Source: Bryopsis sp. KO-2023
Taxonomy: Eukaryota > Chlorophyta > Ulvophyceae > Bryopsidales > Bryopsidaceae
Reading direction: 5' to 3'
DNA: 64,000 nt
Assembly: GCA_030272585.1 (NCBI GenBank)
Contig: BSYQ01000004.1
Location: forward strand, 4,402,001-4,466,000
How positions within the stretch are numbered: position 1 is the stretch's first letter; the number at the start of each line of letters is the position of its first letter. The translations under genes and the position numbers were made by a program. The notes under the pieces are model-generated. The model saw nothing but the letters and a program-made list of their open reading frames with translations. It did no database searches and had not been told where the DNA came from. Shown here piece after piece: positions 22,701 through 34,156 of this stretch.

Positions 22701-25297
22701 CAACTCACGAACAGGTAACCCATCGCACAAATATCCCCCCCCCCCGAAAAAAAATAATAATAATAATACAACAAACAAACAAACAAACAAACAAACAAAC
22801 AAACAAACAAACAAACAAACAAACAAACAAACAAACAAACGAACAAACAAACAAACAAACAAACAAAGGAAAACAGTAAGAATTCTCCCTCGCTATGATG
22901 CAACGCACTGATGTTTTTTTTGTTTTTTTCCACTACTTTTTGTTTGTTATTTTTTGTTTCTAATTTTTCTTTGTCGTCTTTTTTTTTTAAACGAAGGCTG
23001 GAATTCTGGTGGATAATCTTGGACCTCAATTTTCGGAGCTGCTGGACAGCAATCGACAGTACGTCGTGATTTCGGTCTTGAACGCGTGTTCGGAATGCCA
23101 ATCGCACAGGAAAGAAGTGTGCAAATATCTCACGGACGCCCTCCAGGTGCTGTGGATGGGCTGCACCCTTTCTGTCATTCTCGATTCTTCGAACCCCTCC
23201 TCCCCTCCCCCACGTTCGAAATTCGAGGTCCCTTAAAAATTTCAAATTCATATATATATTTTTCAGGCTACTTTGATCGGTAGTTTTTGAAACATGATTT
23301 TGAAAGAAACGTTGTTTTAGGCGTTGTATTTGAAAAATCGGTGGGAAAAAAAAATCTTCGTTTTTTTGTCTTCCCATAATTTTTTTGGTTGTTTTTTTTA
23401 CCAACAGGCAATGGAAATGCAGAAGGGAGGGGAAGAAGAGCAGGGTAACAGGGCTGGAATCGTCGAGAAGCTTCTGTGCAAGGGGACGCGGGCTCAGCTG
23501 GGAAAACACAGTTCGACGAGGTTTTCGCCATTTGGGTGCATCATCCTCTCGACCATTCTCAAGTACCCTCCGGTGAGCAGCATCGCAGTGGTTACTAACG
23601 AGAACCAGACATAATTAAAGAATAATTAATCATAATTTTCACAATTTATAATTTTCATGGCCACAGTAGGAAGCTCCTTTCGTGGTCTTTTTGTTTATCT
23701 ATTTTTTCAAATTTGTTTTATTATTGGTATTAATATTGTTATCACTTTTCGATTTTGTTGAACTAAATGTGTTAAAAAAAAAAAATGCACGACTAACCCT
23801 GCACATTTTCAATGGTATCTTATTTATTGTCCTTTTTTTCTTGATTTTTCTTGTATTTTTGTGGGGATGAAAAAAGGAAAAGATTTGTTGTTAATACAGA
23901 AACAAAAAAAATCCAAAAAGGAAACAGCAATGTGCAAACTCATTGCATTTCATCTGAGTAAATATATATATATAGATATATATATTTATTTTATTTTTAT
24001 TTTCAACATATTCACTGTGTTTTCTCATTGGGTGGCTGCATTAGGATTGCAACAATGCCTTCTTGGGGGGAATTCTGCGACTGAATCCGACAGCGGTGCA
24101 GCAACTGGCTAAGGATGTGGGGGGAGCCCATGTGTTGGAGACCATCCTCCAGGGACCGAAATACAAAACACAAAAGAAGAATCAACTTCTGGAGAACTTG
24201 GATGGGGTGTGGAGCTCTATCGCAAAAACTGCCGCTGGATCTCGACTCGTACAGAATTGCTTCGACCTCGCGGTAGGGAGTCCATGCCATTTTTTAATAT
24301 ATATATGTACTTTTTTATATGTATTTTTTTTCATTTGTTTTTTCTTGTTCTGGTTGTGTGGAGTGTGTTGAATAACATTTGATAATTTTTCTTGGTTATA
24401 GTAAGGATTAGTAAGGGCAAAGATGCCTGCAAGTGTGTTTTTGTTATTTGAGATTCATTTCCTTACACCCCCAACGACACTCAGCCAGAAAGCATGCATC
24501 ATGCTCGGCTGACGAAACCGTTTCACTCGAAAGTTGAAACCAAAAATAAAATCTGTTTCGAGGTAAACCAAAAATCTCTCCGACTTCGATTTGAAAAACA
24601 CCCCATGGTCCGAGCTCGTCTCAACACGCCTGCTGTCGATGCTCACCAGGACGCAAGGTTGAAGGAAAGCATCACCGAAAGCATCGCAAAATCGGAAGGT
24701 CAAATTTCGAACTCGAGGGCCGGTTCCATCCTGCTTTCCCACCTGCGGATTTCCCAGTTCAAGCACAACAAGGAGAGCTGGCGAAAACAGGGAGCTAGGC
24801 ACACCCGAAGAACGGATGATTTCCTGGAGGCAATGGAAGTTGGTCAACCCTTCAATCCAGTACCGGAATCTCGAGCCGATGCAGAGGGGAATGTCGAGGC
24901 CTGCCAGGGAGGGGCGGTTGAAGAAGAAAATCCTGACGTTCAAGCCGGGGATGAGAGTGGGGGAGAAGAAGGCGGCGTTGGGTGTGATCCACAGAACGAA
25001 ACGACAGGAGGGGAAGAAATGGAGTTTCACGTGGACCCAAGCATGTTCGCAGCAGACGGGGCTGAGGAAGAGGAGAATCTTGGCGATGGGCTGGGAACGT
25101 TGGTGGACCTGTTGTCCAATGAGAGAACTCAAAAAAGGAAAAAAGACATGGAAAGAGAGGAGGCGCGCGTGGCCAAGGCTGCTGAAAAGAAGAAACGAAA
25201 GATGAGCAAGAGTGATGCTGAAGGGAAGAAGAAGAAAAAGAAAAAGAAGAAACAAAGGAAGAATGATGAGGGGGACGGGCCTGATATGGTTGTCTAG
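19795..25297 (+). CDS. NOP9: NOP9-like nucleolar pumilio-repeat protein (10 exons)
   Basis: RNA-binding factor of small-subunit ribosome biogenesis in the nucleolus. Exons: 19795-20117, 20468-20540, 20879-21028, 21536-21717, 22093-22231, 22598-22714, 22997-23146, 23408-23572, 24045-24272, 24650-25297. They join to 2,175 nt (724 residues plus stop). A basic N-terminus (MGKRKKR) is followed by about ten degenerate PUM helical repeats. Recognisable pieces are NPFGSHMLGALL, SDKYATHVLRQLL, STRFSPFGCII, KDVGGAHVLETIL and AGSRLVQNCFDLA. The last exon closes the fold (SRAGSILLSHLRISQFKHNKESW) and adds an acidic linker and a lysine-rich tail (residues about 690-720) that would serve as a nuclear/nucleolar signal. 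The final acceptor was set at 24649 because it restores the PUM pattern; an earlier AG at 24484 is also in frame but adds unrelated residues. A (CAAA)n tract fills one intron. Confidence 0.9.
22769..22867. repeat. (CAAA)n microsatellite in a NOP9 intron
   Basis: About 24 tetranucleotide units with a single interruption (CGAA near 22840), in the intron between NOP9 exons 6 and 7. It gives a spurious Cys-Leu-Phe-Val repeat protein on the minus strand. Confidence 0.95.
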
Positions 25298-26060
25298 TCG
25301 ACGGACTAGGGGTTGGTGTGGATGCTTGGAATTAGACATTAAAAAAAAGGCAGAAATTGGGAGGATGGGTTGCATGGTCCTAGGAAGGGGTAGAAACTCG
25401 GTTGAAATGTTTTTGTGTCAGTTTTTTCCTATCTGTGTGGAGTTGTTTTGGGGGTGTGGGTGTTCAGCATCAGATTGGACTTTGGGGTGGCTGGGAAGTT
25501 TGGGGGAAGTCATGGAAACGACCATGCTTCACTTTTTTTTGAAAATCTTATTGTCCTGATGGTGGTGAAATGTAACTGTTCACCGATAAGGGGATAATAA
25601 TGCAGTTGTACCATGGGATTTGATAGTACATGAATGCATGAATGGACAATCAGAGTCCAACATCGTCTGTCTCTGGGAGTTCATGATTTCAACTATGATC
25701 GTTTAGAAGAAGCATGCCTTACAATTAATTTCAAGTCAAGAATCCCCCCCCTCCCCCCCCTTCCTAACCACAAGAACCCATCCAGACCTTACACGGGCCT
25801 GCCTACTGGTACAAAAGGAACAGATAGAACAAGATCTTCACAAAAATAAGATGCCATCAAGTTACCCTGTCCCACACTGGTACTGGTGAACCCCCCAGTG
25901 TTCTTTTTGACAACCCCTTCCACAATACCAAATCTTTCCACACCCATTTCACCTCTTCAATTCCGTGGTGGGAGTGTGAAAATCCTGAATTTGATTTCTA
26001 CCTTGATGCGTTGTGATTTGTTCCCCCCTCCCCACCAAAAAAGGGGTAATATGTGCAACT

Positions 26061-26219
26061 AGGGATGTTCAGCAATTCAACGATAGCACTATTTCGACGT
26101 TATTACTAAGCGAAATAGCGTGTTTTGCTATCGTTTTCGCCCACGACTCGCCCCAACGACGCTATTTCGATTAGTAATAACGTCGAAATAGTGCTATCGT
26201 TGAATTGCTGAACATCCCT
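26061..26219. mobile_element. 159-bp MITE with 60-bp terminal inverted repeats and ACT target duplication
   Basis: The terminal inverted repeats 26061-26120 and 26160-26219 differ at one position and begin AGGGATGTTC. The trinucleotide ACT is repeated at 26058-26060 and 26220-26222. The related repeat at about 61568-61580 (opposite strand) lacks the element and has a single copy of the flanking sequence, which is an empty site. The 3-bp duplication fits PIF/Harbinger- or CACTA-like elements. The ends do not match a family I can name. Confidence 0.92.
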
Positions 26220-27104
26220 ACTGTCTCAAAAATCCCCCAAAAATTAATGGGTTAATTGGAACCTGGATGGGTGCATCTCATCCAAAGAAATTGGCTCGGC
26301 TGCCCGGATGGCAATTGAATGTCGCTGACATCTGTAAAAGTTGAAGGGGATCTTGATGATCTGGCCATTATATATAATGGCCATACATACATATATATGT
26401 ATGTATGTATGTATGAAGGTCAGCAAGGAAGAGATTCTGTGGCAAAGCTTTCGGACAAAGCCAAAAGTACTAGAAAGAAAGAGGACAACACATCAATAGC
26501 AAATGCGTCGATCCATGGATCGACCAAAATCGTATATTCAGAGAAATTGGAAGAGGGGATCTGTGACCGATGGTTGTTTTGCTTCAGATGTTTTGGGGGA
26601 ACCCTTATTCCTTGAATATGAGAGAAAAAGAAGAAAAAATGCCATATATTTGCTGCTGTTCATTTTTTTGCTGTCAGATTGGTATGAGATTGGAATGCAA
26701 ATGGACTTCCTTTTTTTTTCACAAAGTGATATGCTCGATTTCATGTAGACCTCCACCAGGTATTGTGGTCAAAAATCACATGGAGACAAGAAAACTTGGT
26801 CCAACCTGCAATTTTCTCTTATGCAGGTTTTGAAGACGGTAGAGTTGTGTGGGTTTGCTTCTTTGAATCTCTCTCTTGTTGCGATGCAACCGTATTGAAT
26901 TCTGCAATTTCTGAACCCCCCCTTGATTTTAGTCATCCAAACAAGTGAAATCCCATTCGATGTGCATGCCAGAAAAACAAAGAGAAAAGCTGTTTGCTGT
27001 CCCAAATATTTTTTACACATTCCAAACCACCCCCTTTTGCCCCCCACCCACTTCCCCCCCTAAACCATATCCACCACCCTTGTTGAGGTGGGGTTCGAGT
27101 CGAT

Positions 27105-27138
27105 CGCCGCCGACCTCTACCATAAGAGGTTGGTGGCG
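27105..27138 (+). other. Conserved stem-loop module, first copy in block A
   Basis: A 14-bp stem (27105-27118 with 27125-27138) with a 6-nt loop. Two positions pair only as G-U in plus-strand RNA. The same stem occurs at 27466-27499 and, inverted, at 60488-60521 and 60845-60878, inside a ~79-bp module duplicated within each element copy. Confidence 0.7.
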
Positions 27139-27465
27139 ATAAACTGTTCATTTTTTTCTTTAGGGGGGGCAGAAGAGCTAGAGGGTGGAATTCGAAAAAA
27201 AAACACCTTTTTATCATGCGACACAAGAAACCCTTTCTGTCGCTTTTCCACTGCACCCAGCAAAATCAAACTGCCGATTGGTCAGGTTGACAGAAATCCC
27301 GGTTCCATTCGACACATAATGTCCATCCATTCCGTCCCGTTTTTTTGCTTCTCCTTAACCCCTTTTCAGCTCTCCCTTCCAGGCATCCCAGCCTCTTTTG
27401 CAACCCGCCCACTTCCCTCCCTCACCCGAACCACCACCCATGTTGAGGTGGGGTTTTGAGTCGAT

Positions 27466-27499
27466 CGCCGCCGACCTCTACAAAAAGAGGTTGGTGGCG
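27466..27499 (+). other. Conserved stem-loop module, second copy in block A
   Basis: Same 14-bp stem as the module at 27105, with a different loop (acaaaa instead of accata). Both G-U positions are kept. The surrounding direct repeat (27437-27515 against 27071-27149) is about 79 bp. Confidence 0.7.
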
Positions 27500-27690
27500 A
27501 TAAACTGTCCACTGTTTGTTTCTAAGGTTCGGGAGGGCAGAAATGCTGCGGACTGGGATTCCTGGAAAACGCTGCCTTTCTCCTTTTCCCAAAACCTCGG
27601 AGACCCTTTGTGCCATGACCTCATGACGGTGGGCTGTGGCTGTTTGAACAGATTTCACTGATCCGCCCCTCTTTTTTGCTTCGCTGGGCC

Positions 27691-28299
27691 TCAACCGCCC
27701 AACCAAGAAATCGACCGGCCTGCCTGGGAACCCTGAGCTCGAGGAAGCACCGTCTCCTTGTGCATTGCCAACATTTCAACGGTCAATTTCGACACTGCCG
27801 ATGATCCATCCCCAGTCCTCCTTTGCAGCTTTTCCAACAAGAACTCCCTATGATGCGATCTGAGAGCCAAAACTTGATCCTCCCAGTCAGACATAGAAGA
27901 CCCTGAATTTGCGTGTCCGATTTGCCATCCAGAGCATCCAGCCTTCTGCAAAGCTTGTTGAAATTTTCATCGAATGTTGATTCCAACAGGTCGTGCGTTT
28001 TCCTCCTGTGCTTCTTCCATGATGATCTCGACCTTAGTCACCAAAGCACCTTGCTTCTCAGCGACCCTGTTTTTTCCAAACAGAAAAACGGACTCTTGTC
28101 TGACAAATATCCTCTCGATGAATGCATCCACTGTTCCAGATTGGCCGAAATCCCCATTTCCTTCCTTGCCTCCCTGAAAACCTCCGTCCTTGCTCCACAG
28201 GGACGAAATCCGGACCAGCAGCTTCCACACAAGCTGAACGTCCGCTAATTTGTTTTTTTTAATATTCTGACCATCACTGATGTCCCTCCCAAACTCCAT
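27691..28299 (-). pseudogene. Broken coiled-coil coding sequence of the block A element
   Basis: Two minus-strand frames (28299-27967 and 27951-27691) share a theme of charged helices (SHHREFLLEKLQRRTG, SKLTVEMLAMHKE) and are separated by a frameshift. The second is matched by a plus-strand frame at 60240-60464 in the other copy, with similar residues (EFLLEKLQRRTGDESSAVSK). Conservation of the protein reading between diverged copies implies an ancestral element gene, now degenerate. Function is unknown; position suggests a structural protein of the element. Confidence 0.5.
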
Positions 28300-28621
28300 C
28301 TTTCTTTGCTCCCCATGGTTCTTTTTCCAATTTTCTCATAGGTTTTCCCCACCTCTCCACTGTCCTCCATATTGAACGATAAATTAACCTTGCCCGATCT
28401 TCATCACCTTGAAAATCACAGCATGGATCCTTTCCTTTTCTCCTTCAAAATCATATCCTTTTCAAACGCTTTCCCCTCCCCTTTCTCAAATTCCTGAATG
28501 AGCATCCACTGTAAGACTCATTTGTTTTTGGGTTTTTTTCCCCAGCCCTTTTAGTGACACTCCTTCCTTCCAGAATGTATGCATCGTCGTTTTCTGACTC
28601 CAAGCTCCCAACCAATTGATA

Positions 28622-28935
28622 TGCTGCCCCTTTTTTTCCAGCCGAAAAATGAATAAATAAAGAATGAAAAATAAAAATATAATCTGCCCCGTTTTTTTTC
28701 CCCAGCTGAAAAATGAATAAAGAAAGAATAAAGAATAAAATTGTAATCTGCCCCTTTTTTTTCCCAGCCGAAAAATGAATAAATGAAAAATGAGAAATAA
28801 AAATGTAATCTGCCCCTTTTTTTTCCCAGCCGAAAAATGAATAAATGAAAAATGAAAAATAAAAATGTAATCTGCCCCTTTTTTTCCCAGCCGAAAAATG
28901 AATAAATAAAGAATAAAAAATAGAGAATAAAGAAT
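28622..28935. repeat. Minisatellite, five units of 62-64 bp
   Basis: The motif ctgcccctttttttcccag recurs at 28622, 28684, 28748, 28810 and 28873, followed by aaaaatgaataaat-type A-rich sequence. It lies in block A and yields a spurious repetitive minus-strand frame. Confidence 0.88.
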
Positions 28936-29555
28936 ATGTACCCTGTTCCCTCACGAGCTCCATGGTAAGAAAATCCGGATAAAAATAAAAATAAAAAACA
29001 GGAGCCCTGAATAATAATTTTTTTTTTCTCCTTGCTGCGCCTAAATCCCCTCCACCAGAATCCAGTTTATAAAAACTGTCCCTGCCCCCATGTCAATGCT
29101 GCCCCGTCCTAAAATGACCGAAAGCAATTAAGTAACTCATCCACTCGATTCCGAAAATTCTCTTTTTCTCGAAGATGGAAAAAAAATCACACGATATCTT
29201 TTGGTCCCTCCCCTTTTTCTTTTTCCTCCACCGCACAAAAACGATCAATTAACCTTCCCCGATCTTTGATCATGGCTTCTTTCGTTCACTTCTGGTCCAA
29301 AATCAATTTTTTCAAGCCCCCCCCCCCCCCCCCCCCCCCCCTTCCAAACCCCAAACTTTTTCCTCTTTCATTTCATATGGGTCTTTTTTCCCGCAGCCTT
29401 TTGATGACACTCCTTCCTTCAAGATTGTGTGCATCGTTCTTTGACCCCAATTCCTTCCCTTTTTTTCAAACTGAAAAATGAATAGATAATTGAAAATCAT
29501 ATATATTTCAGTTCCCTAACGAACTCTGCGGTACAAAAAAACGGCTGAAAAAGGT

Positions 29556-31762
29556 TCTCCACTCGGTTCTTGCAACCACCCAATTCCTCCATCCCAATCG
29601 TGATCCTGTCTTTTTCAACCTCAGCATGTCCTTGATTGACTGAAAATTAATTAAGCTTTCCACTCGGTTCTTGCATCCACCCAATTCCTCCATCCCAATC
29701 GTGATCCTGTCTTTTTCAACCTCAGCATGTCCTTGATCAACAGAAAATTAATTAAGCTCTCCACTCGGTTCTTGCAACCACCCAATTCCTCCATCCCAAT
29801 CGTGATCCTGTCTTTTTCAACCTCAGCATGTCCTTGATTGACTGAAAATTAATTAAGCTTTCCACTCGGTTCTTGCATCCACCCAATTCCTCCATCCCAA
29901 TCGTGATCCTGTCTTTTTCCACCTCAGCATGTCCTTGATTGACAGAAATTTAATTAAGCTCTCCACTCGGTTCTTGCATCCACCCAATTCCTCCATCCCA
30001 ATCGTGATCCTGTCTTTTTCAACCTCAGCATGTCCTTGATTGACTGAAAATTAATTAAGCTTTCCACTCGGTTCTTGCATCCACCCAATTCCTCCATCCC
30101 AATCGTGATCCTGTCTTTTTCCACCTCAGCATGTCCTTGATTGACTGAAATTTAATTAAGCTCTCCACTCGGTTCTTGCATCCACCCAATTCCTCCATCC
30201 CAATCGTGATCCTGTCTTTTTCAACCTCAGCATGTCCTTGATTGACTGAAAATTAATTAAGCTTTCCACTCGGTTCTTGCATCCACCCAATTCCTCCATC
30301 CCAATCGTGATCAAGTCTTTTTCCACCTCAGCATGTCCTTGATTGACTGAAATTTAATTAAGCTTTCCACTCGGTTCTTGCATCCACCCAATTGCTCCAT
30401 CCCAATCGTGATCCTGTCTTTTTCCACCTCAGCATGTCCTTGATTGACTGAAAATTAATTAAGCTTTCCACTCGGTTCTTGCATCCACCCAATTCCTCCA
30501 TCCCAATCGTGATCAAGTCTTTTTCCACCTCAGCATGTCCTTGATCAACAGAAAATTAATTAAGCTCTCCACTTGGTTCTTGCATCCACCCAATTCCTCC
30601 ATCCCAATCGTGATCCTGTCTTTTTCCACCTCAGCATGTCCTTGATCAACAGAAATTTAATTAAGCTCTCCACTCGGTTCTTGCATCCACCCAATTCCTC
30701 CATCCCAATCGTGATCAAGTCTTTTTCCACCTCAGCATGTCCTTGATTGACTGAAATTTAATTAAGCTCCTCACTTGGTTCTTGCAGCCACCCAATTCCT
30801 CCATCCCAATCGTGATCCTGTCTTTTTCCACCTCAGCATGTCCTTGATCAACAGAAATTTAGTTAAGCTCTCCACTTGGTTCTTGCATCCACCCAATTCC
30901 TCCATCCCAATCGTGATCCTGTCTTTTTCCACCTCAGCATGTCCTTGATCAACAGAAATTTAGTTAAGCTCTCCACTTGGTTCTTGCATCCACCCAATTC
31001 CTCCATCCCAATCGTGATCCTGTCTTTTCCCACCTCAGCATGTCCTTGATCAACAGGAATTTAATTAAGCTCCCCACTTGGTTCTTGCATCCACCCAATT
31101 CCTCCATCCCAATCGTGATCCTGTCTTTTTCCACCTCAGCATGTCCTTGATCAACAGAAATTTAATTAAGCTCTCCACTCGGTTCTTGCAGCCACCCAAT
31201 TCCTCCATCCCAATCGTGATCCTGTCTTTTCCCACCTCAGCATGTCCTTGATCAACAGGAAATTAATTAAGCTCCCCACTTGGTTCTTGCATCCACCCAA
31301 TTCCTCCATCCCAATCGTGATCCTGTCTTTTTCCACCTCAGCATGTCCTTGATCAACAGAAATTTAATTAAGCTCTCCACTCGGTTCTTGCAGCCACCCA
31401 ATTCCTCCATCCCAATCGTGATCCTGTCTTTTCCCACCTCAGCATGTCCTTGATCAACAGGAAATTAATTAAGCTCCCCACTTGGTTCTTGCATCCACCC
31501 AATTCCTCCATCCCAATCGTGATCCTGTCTTTTTCCACCTCAGCATGTCCTTGATCAACAGAAATTTAATTAAGCTCTCCACTCGGTTCTTGCAGCCACC
31601 CAATTCCTCCATCCCAATCGTGATCCTGTCTTTTCCCACCTCAGCATGTCCTTGATCAACAGGAAATTAATTAAGCTCCCCACTTGGTTCTTGCATCCAC
31701 CCAATTCCTCCATCCCAATCGTGATCCTGTCTTTTTCCACCTCAGCATGTCCTTGATTGACC
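29556..31762. repeat. Minisatellite: about 22 units of 101 bp with higher-order structure
   Basis: The unit start (actcggttcttgca or acttggttcttgca) recurs every 101 bp from 29561 to 31682. Variants differ at tTGATTGACTG/TTGATCAACAG and at TTTTTCC/TTTTCCC. From about 31070 to the end two variants alternate, giving a 202-bp higher-order repeat. On the minus strand each unit reads as gag-like peptide (LRWEKTGSRLGWRNWV). One such unit is present once at about 59795-59885 in the other element copy. Because 101 is not a multiple of three, the array cannot encode one continuous repeated protein. Confidence 0.95.
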
Positions 31763-32288
31763 AAAAGTAATTTTTCATTCATTTGTTCCCTCTTCCAACA
31801 CATAATTGAAAAAGAGATCGACAGATTTTTTTCTAAGGCCCCACTCTTTTTTCTGAACATTTGGAAGAACACCATCTTCTTTTCTTTCCCCGAAAGAACT
31901 TTTTTTTCTCCCCAAAACAATTTTTTTCCCCGGACAAATGTTTTTGTTTCTTTTTCCTGTTTTTCTCCCCGAACATTTCTTTTTAATTCCCCGAACAATT
32001 TTTTTTTCTCCCCCGACAAAACCATTCTTTTTTTTTCCCGACCTAGAAAGGAAGTTAAGGCAAGACCATGCAAATTATCCCTGTTTGCATGAATTTTTTT
32101 TTTTTTTTTTTTTTTTTTTTTCTATTCCCGAACCCAAATTATACCCCGAACTGGTAGTAGGAGTTTCCACTCACGTTATTTTCCCTATGAGTGAGTTTTT
32201 ATATTTGTTTTTTTTTTCCTGTGAAAAGTAAAAAAGCCCCCCCTTCCCCCACCCCCCCCCCCCCCCCCCGGTTACTCTTTTTTTTTTT

Positions 32289-33026
32289 TTACAGGGGCTG
32301 TAGCCCCGCCCGCCATCGAATTTCCAAACAAATTCGAATAACGGCCCCCGTGGATTTGTCGAGACTCGTGGTGGCGATTGCAATGATTCTGGGATTGGTC
32401 GTGAGGAAGGTGAAACACGCCCGGAAGAAAAAGCGGAAGATCAACACGACCAAAAAATCGACCCAGGACGGGATGCACTTCTGAATGAAGGGAATCTCGG
32501 GAGCAGGCTCGGTGGAGTCAGATGTGGCGGTGATAGGAGCATCACAAGTCTGCAAAAACAATTCGAATTTTTGATGTTGCTGATTTTTCTTTCGTTTTTT
32601 GAGTGAACCAGAAAAATTCTTCGAATGAAAATGCATGAACCGATCGAAATTTGATTTACAGGGCTGAAAAATGGTGATCGATATCGAAAGGAAGGATAGA
32701 GAAAAGGGGGTTCAAAAATAACTTTTTTCTTCATTTCCTTCCCCACCCCCTTTTTTTCCATGCTATAGTCTCAATTCAGATTTCATTTTTTTCTTTTCCC
32801 TCCCTTTTTCTCGACATCAAGTGTTTTTTTGTTTTTTTTTTTAACTCACCTCGTAGACAATCTTGTCGAAAGAATGGGCGATCTGCCCATAATACGGCCC
32901 GTAGTAGTATCCATCTCCAGCGGGGGTGTCGACATCGCTCTTCTTCTCCATTTTTGTGACGAGGCCACACATCAACGCTGATGTGATGACACCCGCCAGG
33001 ATGCAGAACATGATGCTCCTAGTCAT
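32289..33026 (-). CDS. Small secreted or membrane protein, 145 residues, two exons
   Basis: I do not recognise the family. Exons 33026-32850 and 32549-32289 join in frame (438 nt, 145 residues) across a GAG|GTGAGT donor and a TTTTTGCAG acceptor. The N-terminus has a hydrophobic segment (about residues 5-24) that could be a signal peptide or anchor. A tyrosine/glycine patch follows (GYYYGPYYG, residues about 39-47), then a second hydrophobic stretch (about residues 88-110, FLVVLIFRFFF). The gene lies between repeat block A/minisatellite and block B, on the strand that carries gag in the other element copy. It may be a host gene caught inside the element or a host gene flanked by independent insertions. 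The start could also lie in an upstream exon. Confidence 0.5.
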
Positions 33027-33394
33027 ACACATTCAAAACATTACTTTTTTTGGTTCGATAATTGAAGGCAACAAGAAAAACAAAAGAAACTGAACTGTAA
33101 GGTACAAGAGCATTCCTGGTCTGACCTGAAAAAAAAAACAACCTGAAGATTCCACCTGTGGCTAGATTCAGTTTCTTCTTATAAGAAATAATATTAGTAG
33201 TTAACCTTTGGGGTAGAAATCTAGATATACAAAGGATGAAACAGTGGTTTACCTCTGAGTCAGCCTATAACACATTTCCTTGAGTGGGCTGCACTTTGCC
33301 TTTTGGCCTTGTGCAAAATAGTGTCAATATTAAACAATTTTGGGGACTCAGGTGGGATCATATACATACTAACAATATTTCTATAATCGAGTCT

Positions 33395-33570
33395 CAGAGG
33401 CGGATCCAAGGGGGGGGTGCGCAGGAGCGAACGCACCCCCGTCTTGTCGCGTTTTTTTCCCTATCTCTTACACCACCAAAAAGTAGAGGGAGGAAAATTT
33501 TTGAAACGTTCGAATGGGGCTTTAGGTATCGAACGCGCACCCCCCTCTCTGGAATCCTGGATCCGCTTTG
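33395..33570. mobile_element. Degenerate hAT-like MITE
   Basis: The left end CAGAGGCGGATCCA and the right end (reverse complement CAAAGCGGATCCAGG) form a terminal inverted repeat, and the G/C-rich interior is non-coding. The GGCGGATCC end resembles known hAT-type termini. I do not see a clear 8-bp target duplication, so the class is tentative. Confidence 0.5.
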
Positions 33571-33623
33571 GGGTCTTGAAAACAGAAAGAGCAGGGAAAA
33601 AAGGGACTGCCCCTCCTCTCAGA

Positions 33624-33940
33624 CAACAGGTCGGAGCATAGGGACTCGTTCGAGATCAACCAATCGACGGATTGCGTTTTCCTCATAAAACAGGTCGGAA
33701 CATACAAACTCGTTCGAGATAAATCAACTGCGTTTTCCTCATAAAACAGGTCTAACACACGGACTCGTTCGAGATCGATCAATCGACAGATTGCGTGTTC
33801 CTCGGAAAACGTCGGAACATACAGACTCGTTCGAGATCAATCATCGACAGGTTGCGTTTTTCTCAGAAACAGGTCGTAAGATGCAGACTCGTTCGATAAA
33901 GATCGACCAATAGACAGATTTCGTTTTCGTCACGCTATTT
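33624..33940. repeat. Minisatellite, five diverged units of about 62 bp
   Basis: The motif actcgttcgag recurs at 33644, 33708, 33763, 33825 and 33887, each time within context aacaggtcgg...gattgcgttttcctc. Units vary from 55 to 64 bp. Confidence 0.88.
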
Positions 33941-34156
33941 TTCGAGGCGTCGAGTATTTTTCAAGCTTCAGCTGGAATTTCTGGAAGAAGAGGGGCGTTC
34001 TTACCGGTCCTTGATTCCCATTCTCGACGACGACGGCGATAAGTTCTCTCCGCAAAAAAAGGCACGCTCCGCAGTTGCACAAGTTGGCACACACAAAGGG
34101 CAAGAAAGCGAAGGAGAAAAAACGGAGCGAAGAGAATTAAATACGGGGGCGCCGTC

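Larger units (their letters stand above)
25600..29555. mobile_element. Repeat block A, left copy (inverted relative of 59800-62010)
   Basis: Sequence from about 25600 to 29555 recurs in reverse complement and in colinear order at 59800-62010. For example, 25626-25700 pairs with 61925-61999, the 27071-27150 module with 60840-60915, and 29270-29330 with 60120-60175. Differences are substitutions, indels and insertions, including a MITE present only here. On the minus strand it contains broken coding sequence (27691-28299). The block is a mobile element or part of one; its class is not certain. A derivative of an LTR-type element is favoured because the other copy continues into a gag-like gene. 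Confidence 0.75.

Noticed and set aside
22622..23509. Long minus-strand frame rich in Cys-Leu-Phe-Val
   Set aside because: It translates the (CAAA)n microsatellite and the antisense of NOP9 exons.
24485..24649. Extra 5' part of the last NOP9 exon (acceptor at 24484)
   Set aside because: It keeps frame but inserts 55 residues unlike any PUM repeat. The acceptor at 24649 joins FDLA directly to DARLKES and restores the repeat pattern. Alternative splicing is possible.
28451..28963. 170-residue minus-strand frame with repeated HFSAGKK motif
   Set aside because: Produced by the 62-64-bp minisatellite at 28622-28935; no splice or family support.
29556..31762. Possible CRISPR-like array (regular repeats)
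   Set aside because: The whole 101-bp unit is repeated with no unique spacers, the host is eukaryotic, and the unit derives from element coding sequence. It is a minisatellite.
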